Shown in pieces: positions 4,241-5,038 of a DNA stretch of 5,038 nt. A program made the translations under genes and the position numbers. Under the pieces are notes generated by a model that was given only the letters and a program-made list of their open reading frames with translations, did no database searches and was not told the DNA's origin. The DNA comes from Ktedonobacteraceae bacterium (GTDB lineage Bacteria; Chloroflexota; Ktedonobacteria; Ktedonobacterales; Ktedonobacteraceae). The DNA lies in assembly GCA_017354095.1 (NCBI GenBank), contig JAFMRP010000470.1, positions 1 to 5,038 on the forward strand, in the 5' to 3' direction. How positions within the stretch are numbered: position 1 is the first letter of the stretch; each line of letters begins with the position of its first letter.

Positions 4241-5038
4241 ATGTTGGCAAAAGAAAGCAAAGCGCTTGTGCTCCGATACTTTCAGGACTTCGCCAATGGC
4301 CATCAAGACCTTGCCATTCTCAAAGAGATCATCTCTCCTCAGATTGTTGATCATGCATTCATGGAGGGATTGTTCCCAACTCCTCACCAGAGAGGAGTTG
4401 GTGAAGCACTTCCCGATATGTATGACGCGCTTGAAGTCATTGCTGCAGCGGATAATCGGGTAGCGGTCAGAGTGGTAGGAAGCGGGACACATACGGGTGG
4501 GACGTTCTTTGGTGTGCCCGCAACAGGAAAGCGCGTGACCTGGACCTCCACCATCCTCTGGCAAACAGCCAACAGCAAAATCACCGAGCGATGGAATGTC
4601 CTGGACTTTTTATCTCTTATGATCCAACTTGGCGTTGTCCCACCTTTTAAGCACGTCATTCTCCCAACAATGCCTGAGAACGTCAGTCTGAGGGGTCTGA
4701 CCAGTAAACAGGAAGCGCGCCTCGCACCACCTATTCAAGATCAGCTCAAACCGCTCACATACTTCACTGATTCCCTGCGAACAGGGAATCTCACACGCCT
4801 TGAAGAGATTGTCGCACCTGATTATATTGATCATGGAGGATGGATTGATGGGCTACCAGGCGGCCCCGAAGGGATCAAGCAGGAGGTGACGATAGTGCGC
4901 ACAGCCTTTCCAGATCTGGAGCTTCGTGTCCCGCACCTGTTTGTGGCTGGAGAGTACGTTGTCCTCGGTATGGAGGGAGCCGGAACCCATCGTGACGAGA
5001 TCTTTGGGGTTCCAGCCACACACAAACAGGCCACATGG
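4241..5038 (+). CDS. Tandem SnoaL-like (ester cyclase-type) protein, 3' end outside the window
   Basis: An uninterrupted frame of 266 codons runs from the ATG at 4241 to the window edge with no stop. AAAGAAAGGA (4221-4230) is the ribosome binding site, 10 nt upstream. The protein holds two cone-shaped SnoaL-like (NTF2-fold) domains. Domain 1 (about 6-123) has YFQDFANGHQDLAILKEIIS, THTGGTFFGVPATGKRVTWT and KITERWNVLD. Domain 2 (about 170 onward) repeats the plan: YFTDSLRTGNLTRLEEIVAP, DYIDHG, GGPEGIKQEV, AFPDLELRV and THRDEIFGVPATHKQATW, where the window ends. Single-domain relatives include polyketide cyclases and many uncharacterised 'ester cyclases'; a tandem form suggests an internal pseudo-dimer. 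Domain 2 keeps the DHG/PEG residues common in the family, while domain 1 has DHAFMEG at the same place. Substrate unknown. It is divergent from the ABATE gene and shares its palindromic promoter region. Confidence 0.88.
   Translation, partial: MLAKESKALVLRYFQDFANGHQDLAILKEIISPQIVDHAFMEGLFPTPHQRGVGEALPDMYDALEVIAAADNRVAVRVVGSGTHTGGTFFGVPATGKRVTWTSTILWQTANSKITERWNVLDFLSLMIQLGVVPPFKHVILPTMPENVSLRGLTSKQEARLAPPIQDQLKPLTYFTDSLRTGNLTRLEEIVAPDYIDHGGWIDGLPGGPEGIKQEVTIVRTAFPDLELRVPHLFVAGEYVVLGMEGAGTHRDEIFGVPATHKQATW
4769..4790 (+). other. Perfect 9-bp hairpin inside the SnoaL-like coding region
   Basis: GATTCCCTG (4769-4777) and CAGGGAATC (4782-4790) pair exactly around the tetraloop CGAA. It lies in codons for DSLRTGNL, near the start of the second SnoaL domain. 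It may be a chance product of codon choice. Confidence 0.4.

Noticed and set aside
4100..5034. Minus-strand frames opposite the SnoaL-like gene
   Set aside because: The plus strand carries a continuous 266-codon frame with two recognisable domains and a good ribosome binding site; the opposite frames have no recognisable content.
1..5038. tRNA, rRNA, riboswitch or CRISPR array
   Set aside because: I saw no cloverleaf, rRNA-like block, known riboswitch core or regularly spaced repeats when reading both strands by eye; small structured RNAs could still be missed.

Overview
The window looks like accessory chromosome from a free-living bacterium with mid-range GC. The best guess is a member of the Ktedonobacteria (Chloroflexota). 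The grounds are an ABATE/CGNR-type regulator, a DUF4158-type Tn3 transposase remnant whose wording resembles actinobacterial and chloroflexal copies, a probably leaderless TetR-family gene, and a tandem SnoaL-like protein. This placement is inference from gene families and not a database match.

Layout, left to right. (1) 93-1703, minus strand: an FAD-dependent aromatic hydroxylase. It is divergent from a TetR-family regulator at 1840-2472, plus strand. The 136-bp gap between them holds a strong sigma-A-type promoter for the hydroxylase, a second promoter only 6 nt from the TetR ATG, and two 22-bp inverted repeats that are candidate operators. This is the standard arrangement of a local repressor controlling a detoxification or catabolic enzyme. 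(2) 2473-3421 is a decayed, mobile-element-rich stretch. It holds a perfect 17-bp hairpin just after tetR, a possible frameshifted gene relic, a 131-bp non-autonomous element with 16-bp terminal repeats starting GTAA and a perfect 8-bp target duplication (IS66-like), and the N-terminal 94 codons of a Tn3-family transposase preceded by a long bipartite inverted repeat. (3) 3422-5038: an ABATE-domain zinc-finger regulator (minus) is divergent from a two-domain SnoaL-like protein (plus) that runs off the end of the window and has no stop inside it.

The most unusual object is between the last two genes. A 40-bp palindrome (4152-4191) carries TTGACG-N17-TACAAT on both strands at once, so the two divergent promoters lie on top of each other. 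A third copy of the same motif (4200-4213) makes a second, overlapping 36-bp perfect palindrome in the leader of the SnoaL-like gene. The ABATE protein is an obvious but unproven candidate for the factor that reads these sites.
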